Source: Fibrobacterota bacterium (GTDB lineage Bacteria > Fibrobacterota > Chitinivibrionia > Chitinivibrionales > Chitinispirillaceae). From it: 64,000 nucleotides of DNA. The stretch covers positions 31,319 through 95,318 of the forward strand of contig JAEZKC010000045.1 of the NCBI GenBank assembly GCA_023436205.1, read 5' to 3'. A program made the position numbers and the translations under genes. Shown piece after piece: positions 1 through 10,100 of the stretch. A model generated the notes under the pieces. It worked only from the letters and a program-made list of their open reading frames with translations, was not told where the DNA came from and searched no databases. Every line of letters starts with the position of its first letter. The stretch's first letter is position 1.

Positions 1-1114
1 TTGTTGTCGCTCTCATTCCAGAGGACTCCCTTCACCGAAAAAACTGAATCAGAGGTGGAATAGGAAGCTGCTGCCCCGGTGAAACTTCTCTGGTAGTCGA
101 AAGTCTTGTATTCATACTCTATTCTGATGAAATCATCCTGCCTGATAAGTATCTTGGGATTGAAAGTGATGGTTCCCAAATCATAGTCGACTCTGAAATC
201 TTTATCAAGCCCCTCCTCCATCTCTGTGCCGTTAACCCGAACTCTCACAGTTCCATTAATGGGCGAGATGAACCCTGCTTCACCCTTTCCGCTCAGGTAA
301 TAGGGACCCTGCACGCCATCTCGGCCTTTTTGTGTTTCCACAGTGTAGCTTCCACCGGAAAACGATCCGAAAGCACTGACTGAGGTCCCTCTGGGTGTTA
401 CTGAAGCGGATATCCCCTTGATTTTCTTCTGGCCTGACAGGATTCCCTTCACTGGCCATTGTGCGATCTGGTCTCCTGCACTGATAGAAAAACTCGGATT
501 TGTGAGGGTGACGTACACCATATCGAAGTCACTGATTTCTCTGGTGGATCCCTCAAGAGATGAGCCCTGGTCAGTAAGGTGGGCGCTCAGCTCTGTCCCG
601 GGGCGAATCTCTCCACCGATCATCACTTCAAGACCCTGCTCAAGATTGATCTCGCCAAGACTTCCCACTGAGACTCCGAATGACTTGTACCCGGAGATAC
701 TTAAATTGCTGTTATCGTCCTTAAATAAAGGAGTTAGGGAGTCCTCTGGAATCTGCAGCAGAGTATCTGTGGATCGAATGAATCGGGGAGTATAGAGCGA
801 ATAGACCTTGGGAATTCCCTGAAACGAGGTCCGATAACTGACTTTGATTGCCATGCCGCTGTCGAGCGGTGTGGAAAACAGGATACTGTTGCGTGATGGA
901 ACGTAGGTGTATGGTGGAATGAATAGTGCACTGTCCAGCGGAACAAGTTCTATGGAGGAGGTGTCCACAAACGCGCTTCCAAGGCTGTAAGGCCCTGGTC
1001 CGCCATCACTTACGATGACAGTGTCCACCGAAAGAGAAAAGGCGGAAAAGGTGGCAACGCAAATAATGAGAAAAGCAAAATTTGAGGACCTGATAGATGA
1101 AACCTCGCCTTCAT
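1..1114 (-). CDS. Large exported (probably outer-membrane) protein, N-terminal part, runs off the left edge
   Basis: An open frame runs from about 1090 to the left edge with no stop. After a hydrophobic segment ending in an AFS-like signal-peptidase site, the mature part begins LSVDTVIVSDGGPGPYSLG. It continues with beta-rich, Gly/Ser-rich sequence containing phrases such as SISGYKSFGVSVGSLGEINL, LTDQGSSLEGSTREISDFD and DYDLGTITFNPKILI. This style matches long, unnamed outer-membrane or cell-surface proteins seen in FCB-group genomes; that match is from memory and the function is unknown. The start is unclear. The coding frame has no ATG, GTG or TTG between its upstream stop (1200-1202) and the hydrophobic segment. 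An ATG at 1114 in the neighbouring frame begins MKARFHLSG and would need a one-base shift near 1080 to join. A TATAAT hexamer lies at 1131-1136 on this strand. The gene is divergent from the metalloprotease gene. Confidence 0.7.
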
Positions 1115-1353
1115 TGAACAGAGGGTACTTATTATATAAATATGATTCCTGCGAGGCGGGTTTGCAGAAATATGGGGGGAGGAGGTGATAGATGAGGCGT
1201 TAAAAGATTGAGGAGCAACTCAATCAGACCGAGTTTTCTGAAGGGGAACAGGTGTATGAATGCCCCTGAGGTTTTATATTAATCTTATGATCGACTGCAT
1301 GGAAAAAATAACGATTCATAGCACTCATCTCCAGCTTTATGTAATTTGATAAT

Positions 1354-3147
1354 ATGAACCAGACTATTATCAGTAAAGTGGACCGGAAAAGTGGCTTTTG
1401 GCTGTTCCTGTTGAGTGTATGTCTTTGTGCAGAAATCGGAAACTTCGATGCAAGGACTTTCGAGCAGGAAATGCTCCCTTACGTTTTGTCCAGAACTCAA
1501 AAAAATAGAGGTCTGGCGAAAACGCAGTCCATTAAGTTTCCTTCTCAGGCACAGCTCTTCAAAGTATCTGCCCTGTGGAAAGGACTGTCATTCGATTTCA
1601 AAGCCGCCTATATGGCATCAGTTGAAATCCCCGCAGGATTAAGAATGTACCGTTCGCCCGGATATGGAATCGAAATCTACTATACCATCTATGGTATCGA
1701 TGCTGTAGACAGTACCGATACATGGGGGTGCAGTTCGGTTGACTGGCGCATGCGTTTGCATCAGCCCAATGCTGTACCTGACTACATAGATGAAGTTGCA
1801 TGGGCTGTAGATAGTGCCTGGAGCATGGAGGTGGTCCGGTTCGGGTTCAAAGCTCCCTACGGAGCTATTTCCGCCGATTATCCTTCGTTTAAATACAAAA
1901 TTCAGGTTGAGGACAGGGGCGAAAACTACGGGCTGACTTATTTTGCCGGTCTGGTGGAGGGGGAAACGGGGGCCAGAAGTTTACTTACCATCAGAAACCA
2001 ATGGGAGGGCTGGGATATTAACGACATCGTTGACTATGAATCACACCCTGAAAAAGCAATTCGTATCACATGTGCCCACGAGTTGTTCCATGCTGTTCAG
2101 TTCGCGATGGTTCATAATGTTATTGACAATGTATTCCTCGACCAATTTCCGATATCCTGGCTTGAAGCGACTTCCACCCTCATGGAAGACCTCGTGTTTG
2201 ACAGCGTAAATGACTACACTCAATACCTGTCTGCCTATTTTAACAATCCTGCCACGTTCAGCTTTCTCAGTCAAAACACTAATTATAATCCGTATACGAA
2301 TAGCGTACTTGCTCTTTTTCTCTACCATGCGTCGGCTAGAGGTATTGATATTATAAAAGACATTTTTGAATCCAATTACAGTGCAGTATCATCTATCAAT
2401 ATTTTGCTTGAGAAGGCCTCTGTCAGTTCAGGTACAACCTGGCCGGATCTGCTGAATCGGTTTCACACGGAGTCTTTTTTCACTGGAAATCGGGCGGATT
2501 CCAGGTTTTTCGTGCCGGATTCCCCAATACTTGAGGAAATGAGCTATCTGAAAGGGAACTGTAAACTTGGGATCACTTCGACCAAGGCTATCATTCCTTT
2601 TGGAATGAGGACTTTTTCATTACTCAGGCCCGCAGACCTGAACAATAACACTCTGCAGGTACGCTGCACGCTGAACGGAACAACTTCTGGAATGAAGACC
2701 GTTTTAAGATTGATCCTCACCGGTGGAGAAAAGGATACGATCATCAGCTCTGCAGACATAAATCCGGGTTCAGCCGTCATATCTACAGCCTGGGGTGATT
2801 ATACTGAAGCAATCGCGGTTGTTACGAATGGAAACTATGATTTTAGCATTTCAGTTAGTATTCTTTTCAGTGATGAGCCGATTACGTCTGCACAGAATCT
2901 CCGGTTGTTCAATACTGATTCTTCTCCGCGCACCCGAATCACTTTTCGAAGGAATGCTATCGTGGTCCCTAACGGAATCTGTTCTGTCAAACTATATACT
3001 GTCACCGGTCGACTCTTATATGCGGAGAATATTGCCGGACCAGCCGTTTATGAACTTTTTAATAGCAGAAATGTTACGAAAGGTGAATATTTTGTTAGAG
3101 TACAATGGAAAGATGATTGCATCGAGAAGAGAATTGTGAACTGGTAA
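1354..3147 (+). CDS. Secreted zinc metalloprotease with C-terminal T9SS-type sorting-like domain
   Basis: This 597-residue protein has a weakly hydrophobic N-terminus (FWLFLLSVCLCAEIG) that may serve as a signal peptide. Residues 242-246 are HELFH, an HExxH zincin motif. SWLEATSTLMED follows, with Glu271 as the possible third zinc ligand, as in gluzincin-type enzymes. The pattern resembles the MXAN_6640-type putative metalloproteases, recognised from memory. The last ~75 residues (VKLYTVTGRLLY ... GEYFVRVQWKDDCIEKRIVNW-like ending) look like a type A sorting domain of the type IX secretion system. This predicts export, outer-membrane passage and surface attachment or release. The ATG at 1354 is the first in frame; its ribosome binding site is weak. 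A dispersed repeat begins about 40 bases downstream. Confidence 0.65.
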   Translation: MNQTIISKVDRKSGFWLFLLSVCLCAEIGNFDARTFEQEMLPYVLSRTQKNRGLAKTQSIKFPSQAQLFKVSALWKGLSFDFKAAYMASVEIPAGLRMYRSPGYGIEIYYTIYGIDAVDSTDTWGCSSVDWRMRLHQPNAVPDYIDEVAWAVDSAWSMEVVRFGFKAPYGAISADYPSFKYKIQVEDRGENYGLTYFAGLVEGETGARSLLTIRNQWEGWDINDIVDYESHPEKAIRITCAHELFHAVQFAMVHNVIDNVFLDQFPISWLEATSTLMEDLVFDSVNDYTQYLSAYFNNPATFSFLSQNTNYNPYTNSVLALFLYHASARGIDIIKDIFESNYSAVSSINILLEKASVSSGTTWPDLLNRFHTESFFTGNRADSRFFVPDSPILEEMSYLKGNCKLGITSTKAIIPFGMRTFSLLRPADLNNNTLQVRCTLNGTTSGMKTVLRLILTGGEKDTIISSADINPGSAVISTAWGDYTEAIAVVTNGNYDFSISVSILFSDEPITSAQNLRLFNTDSSPRTRITFRRNAIVVPNGICSVKLYTVTGRLLYAENIAGPAVYELFNSRNVTKGEYFVRVQWKDDCIEKRIVNW

Positions 3148-3189
3148 ACTGCTCAATCTGCGTAATAATAGAGTTTTAAGAACTTTTAT

Positions 3190-3296
3190 AACGGCGAAGA
3201 CGCCTCTCAGGTCACCCGCCTTGTCCCCCGCATTGGAACACTTACAAAGATAGTCATCAGAGTCTGTCAATCACGAATCTTCTCCGGATTTCCTTT
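3190..3296 (-). repeat. Dispersed intergenic repeat, copy A (inverted)
   Basis: Read on the minus strand, this copy runs from AAAGG through AGACTCTGATGACTAT and GGTGACCTGAG to AGGCGTCTTCGCCGTTA. The same order of blocks is found at 3350-3453 and 44841-44946. Copies A and B face each other, so the unit 3190-3453 could fold into a long imperfect hairpin with arms of about 105 bases. The terminal 16 bases AACGGCGAAGACGCCT are identical in all three copies, and the block GGCGTCTTCGCC forms a small hairpin of its own. No transposase is encoded. Confidence 0.75.
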
Positions 3297-3349
3297 GCAT
3301 AAGATTTGCCTCTTTTTAGGCAGCATTGATCCGCATAAGAAAAACCGAT

Positions 3350-3453
3350 AAAGGTTTTTCTCAAAAGACGTGATGATAGACTCCGATGACTATTTTCAAA
3401 AAGCTTTTCTGCGAGAAATGGAACCGGTGAACTATAAGGCGTCTTCGCCGTTA
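3350..3453 (+). repeat. Dispersed intergenic repeat, copy B
   Basis: It runs from AAAGG through AGACTCCGATGACTAT, TGCGAGAAATGG and CCGGTGAACTATA to AGGCGTCTTCGCCGTTA. It aligns along its whole length with copies A and C, and its last 17 bases equal those of copy C. It faces copy A across a 53-base spacer. Confidence 0.75.
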
Positions 3454-4040
3454 ACAATTGTGTAAGTACATAGATAATGTATAGCTAATGCATTCCATAT
3501 ATCAGAAATGATCAGGTATGACCATACTGCAAAATGGACAGGGGTGGCTATAGTAATCACCTCTCCTATAGATTAATTTAAATTGTTTTTAGAGACCGAG
3601 AGTGAGAGCAATCTGTATGAGTTGTATACAGAACAAAACTCACGGTGTTCTAATAAAAAATTTCAGAACAATGTCCACTTCTGTGTGACTGAAACGTCTA
3701 ATGATAATTACATTGTATGCTTTGTGGTGAATGTTTCATCTTGTAATGAAAATGTAATGAGGGGAATGTATTAAATCATTGATTTCAATTGCCATGGTAA
3801 AGTTCGTGTGTTTATATTAGTAGATGATTCTCTGGTTTCCGCTTGTTTAATTATTCTTCCAGAGAGCCCATGGTTGGAAGTCTGCGATACGAATATTTAG
3901 CTCTTTTGGTACATAACTATTCTCTCATCGGCGAGTAACAGGCAGTATTAATTGCTTTTCTCGATTACAGAGTCCAGGAACTGGATTCTGAATTGTCTAT
4001 TGTTGGGCGTTTTTTGTTGATAAATTTCAGGAGTTCAATT

Positions 4041-4109
4041 GTGAGATTCGGGTACATCATTATTGTGAATAGAAAACATCATCATCATACACATCTCAGG
4101 AGTCTATAA
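4041..4109 (+). CDS. Possible 22-codon His-rich leader peptide of the giant gene
   Basis: A GTG at 4041 follows an AGGAG at 4030-4034 with seven bases of spacing. It opens a 22-codon frame that encodes MRFGYIIIVNRK and then HHHHTH, ending in TAA at 4107-4109. Only one base separates this stop from the ATG of the giant gene, and the giant gene's own AGGAG (4098-4102) lies inside the small ORF. This arrangement would couple the two translations. Five His codons in six recall amino-acid-sensing attenuator leaders, but CAT repeats are simple sequence and may be chance. No attenuator hairpin pair was recognised. Confidence 0.3.
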   Translation: MRFGYIIIVNRKHHHHTHLRSL

Positions 4110-4110
4110 A

Positions 4111-4194
4111 ATGGCCAAGAGAAAAAACAAAAAGAATCGGATGGTAATCGAGAATCTGGAACAGCGTCTTCTGCTTGCCGGTGATGACGCCTTG
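4111..4194 (+). other. LEPR-XLL-like N-terminal leader of the giant protein
   Basis: The first 28 residues contain a Lys/Arg/Asn-rich start followed by ENLEQRLLLAGDDAL. LEPR-XLL leaders have the form xLEPRxLLSAD at the N-terminus of very large RTX-type proteins. Here Pro is replaced by Gln, but the L-x-x-R-L-L-L-x-x-D spacing is kept. No transmembrane stretch or Ala-x-Ala site follows, so a standard Sec signal peptide is not evident. The conserved leader is a plausible recognition signal for the downstream export proteins; this role is inference. Confidence 0.6.
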
Positions 4195-7100
4195 TCAAAT
4201 GTCGCAAATACCACAGACCCGTGGACATTTGGTACCGCCACCACAGTCTTGAATATGTCGGGGCACTACGAAATAGCGAATGTTACCACCGAAGCCAGCT
4301 TGAATAGAATTTTGACCGTTGAGATGAATAATGCCGGCGGTGAGGCGGGAACGGCCAGCGGATGGGATCTGCTTCGGGTCAACAAGGTGAATATTACCGC
4401 TAAGAACGCCGGTTCATATTCTGTCAGCAATGGAAGCCTGGTGCATGATGCCGCCGGCCGCTACACTATTCGTCTGAAAAGCATTGGGACTTTGAATACA
4501 GAGGGAACGCAAGCCAATCCCCAGACTTTTGATCCAATGAAGTCATACCGCTGGAAAGTGCTTGAAATGAATTCGGCCACTGCCACTGATGTGATCCAGA
4601 TAAACGGGCAGAATGTTTCAGCCACCAATAAATTTGATGCCAGTGTATTTGTAGTGGATACTGCCGATTTCAAGATAAACGGAACACACTCCAATAGAAA
4701 TGTTACTGGTGATCTGGAGGATGAGGACGATGGTGGTTTGGATATCCTCTTTGGCGGTCGCTTTACAGTGGAACTGGGTGAGGATAACCGCTCACTGTAT
4801 GTTAACTACATCAGTCCGATCCAACCGGAAAGTACTGAAGTCCTTGCGGTAAGTGCCGGTGATGAACTGCTCTGGAATATTAACGATGTCAACAACAATC
4901 GCCAGACTCTGACGGATGGTTCCTCAGGAGAGCTGAACAGAGTCGCCTATAACTCTTTCTTCTCTACCGAATATGAACAGTTTGGACATGACCAGTATGC
5001 GGGCATCAACTTTTCCGGAATCAGCACTGCGACTGCTGAGAACCCTTACACCATCAGAACCCGTACACTGGCTTCATCAAAGAATGCCTTGACACTCTAT
5101 GGGGCAGGCAGTTTTGGTGCTCTGCACAACTTCGATTTCTCCCAACCTCATTCCTGGAAAATTGCCGGTACTGTCTCAAATCTTACAGTTCGCAGTGCAA
5201 ACAACACATCGGCAGATGCCAATGTGAATATGACCAACGAACTGAACAGCCTCATCTCAGAGGGCAAAATCGTGCTGGACACTTCCAACTTTATTGGAGT
5301 GAACATGGGCACATTGTCTGATGAGTTAAGCTTGGCGGTGCAAGATGGCAGTCTTGTTCTCAAGTATACGCCTAAATTCAGTGTCACTTCCGAGGCAAAT
5401 TTTCGTACATCCTCAACTGTAAATCTGGCCACTAAAACCGGTGATGTAATCGAGCTTGATCTCACTCAATTTTTTGCGCAAGGGGCGACTGGATTTACTG
5501 TTGTCACCAGCACAGATGTAACTGGTTCAAATAATTTATACAGCAAAAGCGGTGAATTCAAACTGATTCAGAGTGGCACAAATCTCTATTTTGCACCCTA
5601 CATAACAGAAGAGATTGCCACCTCACTGCAGCAGCAGACAGATAGAGGATTTTTCGGTATTACAGAGTTCAAGGTCCGTGCCACTGAGGGTACCACGCCG
5701 GTGGAAAAAGTGATTAAGGTGCGTGTTGACCCTGGTTTTGGCAGGTTATATCTGGAATCTTCGATTGGTCACAACGGGGCGAATAAAACGGGTGATACAA
5801 TAAAAGTCAAGCAACGTTTAAAATTCCTGGGAATGCCGGTTAGCAACGCCGCCTTCAATCAGACAAGTACTGGAATCAATGGTCCTACACTTAATCATAA
5901 CAAGCATGCTCTGACTGATTATACTTCCATTTCTGTTGATGGAGTAAATCCGGGGAATTATGATGTGGATAGTAAGTTTTACCAGGCACTTTGCATGTTC
6001 AATGCTATCGTTCAAGCTCATCATGACAGCATAAGTGACCCAAGTTACAGTATTCCCGATTCAACCCAAGGGGTCTACACTTATGATGATTACAATTTTG
6101 GAGGAAGTTTTCAGAATTATGTAATCAAGAAAATTGACCCAAACAATGTATCAGATAAACTGTACCAGTGGTTGTCTTCTACGAATGCTCCATTCTGGAT
6201 GGAGGTGGTGGATCCGGATCTGAATATAAGTGGGGAGCGGGGTGAATTTTATTATTCAACCATGGGGTCCACCTATGGTGGTCCCGATACTATGCAGTCG
6301 GAACGCTTCGGAACAAACTGGATTGCCAATGCAATCTATTCTTCCACAAAGCAACTCGATGGTATAATGCGCGTTACCGGTCTTTCGTTAATCAATGGTG
6401 GAGATTCCAGTTTTCATAAAAACCATGAGAGCGGTTTAAGTATAGACATTTCAACTGGGGATACTGTTGAAGATGAGAAGAAAACTCGGATATTGGATGC
6501 ATTTGGGGCTTTTTCGGGGAAAATAGGGCATAAACTTCTTGCCGGTGACAATTACATCCAGAATTCGGCTTATAGCAGCATACATCGTTTCAACGACAAA
6601 AACGATCATTTCCATGTCGATATAACTATTCCCATCATAAACGACATGTTCTGGCGCCTTGAGGAAAAAGCATTTTACGAATTGAAAAGTTTTCAATCTG
6701 AATACATAATCCATCGTAAAACAAATTACAAAAAGCTTCAGGGAGCTGATTCCTATCGTTTGCATTCTATAAATGGTAAGGTTCTGACCCAGGCTCAGCA
6801 GACCAGCTTCAGCGCGAACAATGAGCTGGCATTTGCTGGCGGCACTTTGAAAGTGATAAGTCAAGCAGATTTCCAGTCAACCGGCCGTTTCTATTTTTCA
6901 AATCTCGAAAACAGTGCCAGTAATGTTGAGATTGTATTTGAAGTAACAGATATTGATCCTCATCTCACATCCACAAATGCTCAGGCAAAGAATTTCAAAT
7001 ATCTCACAACCGTGGTCCTTGAAAGAAACGCTAAAGCACCGGTTTCCATGCCACAGCCCTCCAAGAGTGTCGGTGCCACCGTCCCTTCCAATGATCCTGA

Positions 7101-10100
7101 AAACGAGGATGTTGATGTTATTCTCACAAAGGCAAGACTGAATTATCTTGGATTCAGAGATAATCAGAATAATGAACTGGTTCTTAATGCCACCGAGGAT
7201 GCTTCATTTATTGAAGCCATCAAGAATTTTCAAAAGGTATTTCTGAAGAATCCCCAGACCAGCCCTGACGGGAACATCACTAAAACTAAAGGTGTATGGG
7301 GCGGATCTGGAAAAATGCTTTGGGATCTCAATTCACCTCGAATTATAGAGGTAGACGGAATAACCGCCGCAAATGGAAATGTCACCTCCAATTATGTAAA
7401 GGGTTTTGTTGATTCTGTAGACCAAACCTCCTGGAATGTAGTAGGCTACAGCACAACCAGCTTTCTTGAGGAAACTTCAGAGCTCAATGCTGCTATAAAC
7501 GGAAAATGTACATTTAAGGTATCAGCTAATTCCGGGCAGCTGGCAAACGCGGTCAATGCCTATTTCACCGCTGATGCTCAGACTGCTGCCACTCATGCCG
7601 GCAGCGCTGTAACTATCAGGAAAGTGTATGTCAACAGCAGCGTGACAGCTGCATCTATTACCAGCAATGCATCTTTGAAGGCAAAAATTGTGCAGTCAGC
7701 GGATGTTGCTGTTGGAGAATTTATCGTTGACCTTACCGTTTCAAACCTTAACATTGCCCCCACTTACGAAGTCACTGTGGCCGCAGAAGGGGTAATGCAG
7801 CTCCTTGAAAACGAGATGCCTTATTTCATGGAAGATCTCCCGGGGACCGGTGTCCTGCCGCAAATTGGAGGCGGCCCCACCAACTGGTTCGATACTCTCT
7901 GGTACTATGAAAATCCCACTCCTCTTGACCCCGGACTCTTCAAAACCTTCAGCACATCAGCTGATGGCAGTGAGGAATTTTCAGTAAGTAACATTTTTGA
8001 TTTCAGTTCCTCTCTCTCCTCTTATTTGACACAGGCAAAAGAGCTGGGTGGTGCCACTTATGAGGGAATGGCCAATGCCATCAAGGAGAGACTGGATTCT
8101 GTTCTGTCGATTTTCGAGAACAGTGGTGCCATGGTTGATGTATTCTTTGATAACACGACCCAGGAACTGGTTTTCGATATAGATATTGACGTTTTAAAGA
8201 GTGTTAGCACCAATTTTGATTTCGGTTTACTATCAGATAGCTTTAAGGGATCCAAGATCCCAATTGGCCTTGACATCAATTTCGCAGCTCACTTCAGCTT
8301 CGGTCTTCAGCTCGCGGATCTTCTGAATGGAAACTCAGACTCTATCTCTCTGGATGATACCTTCCTCAGAATAGAAAAACTGGGTATTTTCGGTTCCATA
8401 AGCTATGGTGGTGACGGCTATGAAAATCAGACTACTGATGACACCCAGAGCGGTGGTTTGAATATCGGTTCTATTTCTCTACACTCTAAACTCGATACAC
8501 TTTCACTTGAAATAGGGACACAGTGGAATATTAGAGATGAGAGCGGGGCCACAACAGTTTCTTTCCAGGATATCGTTAATAAAACAGTCAACTGGTATAA
8601 TGATTCCACCGCAAAACTCAACGGCGCGCTTCTCCTTACCATGGATGGAGATAACGTTTCAGGAAGCGCGACCCTTTCCCTGACTGATGATGATCTCTTC
8701 GAGTCCGGCAATACAAACTTTACCATCGATGGTCAAATTACTGTCGACAGCCTTAATATTGGCGATGGCCTGCTTGCACTAGGTACTACAAAACTTAGCT
8801 TCAACAGTGCCACCAAAACTATTACTCTAGAATCAGCATCCGCAAAGTTAAAAGTCGGTGATGATCTTCTTACCATCGATCTGGAAGATTCCGATGATGC
8901 TGACAGCTATGCTGCCATCGGTACATATAATTACGACACTGGAGATTTTAATCTCAATCTGGACCTGTGGGATTTAAACGTGAAGGGTGTGGTAAGTGCA
9001 TCAGGTCAGGGGCTGGTCTTTAGCTTCAGTGAAAATTCTGAAGTCTCCGGTCGTGAAATAGTCGGGTTTGAGAACATTGACGACCTCACCATTGTGCCTT
9101 TGAATAAAACGCTTGATTTTGCAGGTGTGGATACAACTGTTAATGGGCAAACGGTGAAGCGTGCCTTGAGTATTAGAGATAATGGGTTCCAGTTTGCCCA
9201 GGTTAGCATGGCTTTGACAGAAAGTTTGGAAATCGGTAGTGGCCTGCTGTCAATTAGTAATCCTACTTTGATATTTGAAAACATTATTTACACAAAAGAT
9301 GCAGCAGGTGTAACCGGAAAAATCAAAATCGATACCACTGCCGCTTCTGTAGACATGGGTGGTGCCATCAAATTGAATATCGTCGATGGCAGCGATACTA
9401 ATACTGTTGCTCTTTCCGGTTCCTATGATTTGGCCTCTAAGAAATTCGAGCTGAATGCCGACACTACAACTCTTGATGTAGGAAACGGCATAATCACATC
9501 CACCATTCAGGGTCTTGTCGTTTCGCATTTCTTCGGTGATGATGGAGCGGATCCAAACGAAGAGGTGCTTTCAGTTTCCGGAAATATTGATCTTACGGTA
9601 AAACTTTCTGATACCCTTTCAAAGACTGTAACAGTCGCTGCACAGCAGATGGTGGTAAACGGGCAGAACAAAACTCGCTCGCTGTCTCTGACTGGAAACA
9701 CATTCGCACTGGGTAATGCGTCTCTGATATTGACCGATTCCATTAATATCGGATCATTCAGCATTGCAAATCCCAAGCTGGTATTGCAGAATTTCATGTA
9801 TAACAGAGCAACCGATGAGTATGCCGGTAAGCTGGGACTTGCAGCTGAGAGCGCAGGCTTTTCCGGAAATAGTTACGTCGACCTGACCATCTCCAAGACA
9901 ACCGGTGATGCCATCGAAGTACTATATGATCTCAAAGAGGGCGGAGTTACCGGCACTATTGATCGTGTGGATTTTTCTGTAAAGGGTAGCGATGGCAAGG
10001 CGGTATTCCTGGCCAACGCTTCAAACATTGTATTCACTGTAAAGGATGGTAATACATCATTGGATATGTCCAATGTGAATGCCACCTTCCCGGATCTTTC

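Larger units (their letters stand above)
3148..4110 (+). other. 963-base gene-free region upstream of the giant gene
   Basis: No convincing long gene is present. The left third holds two inverted copies of a dispersed repeat (3190-3296 and 3350-3453). The rest is AT-rich, as expected for the promoter and 5' leader of the giant gene. Its last 70 bases carry a small His-rich ORF with its own Shine-Dalgarno sequence. Open frames of 63-66 codons at 3257-3457 (minus) and 3583-3774 (plus) lack a ribosome binding site and family features and are not called. Confidence 0.6.

Noticed and set aside
3257..3457. A 66-codon minus-strand frame within the inverted repeats
   Set aside because: It lies across repeat copy B, has no Shine-Dalgarno sequence and no matching frame in copies A or C.
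3583..3774. A 63-codon plus-strand frame with TTG start upstream of the giant gene
   Set aside because: No ribosome binding site, composition like noncoding AT-rich DNA, no recognised motif.
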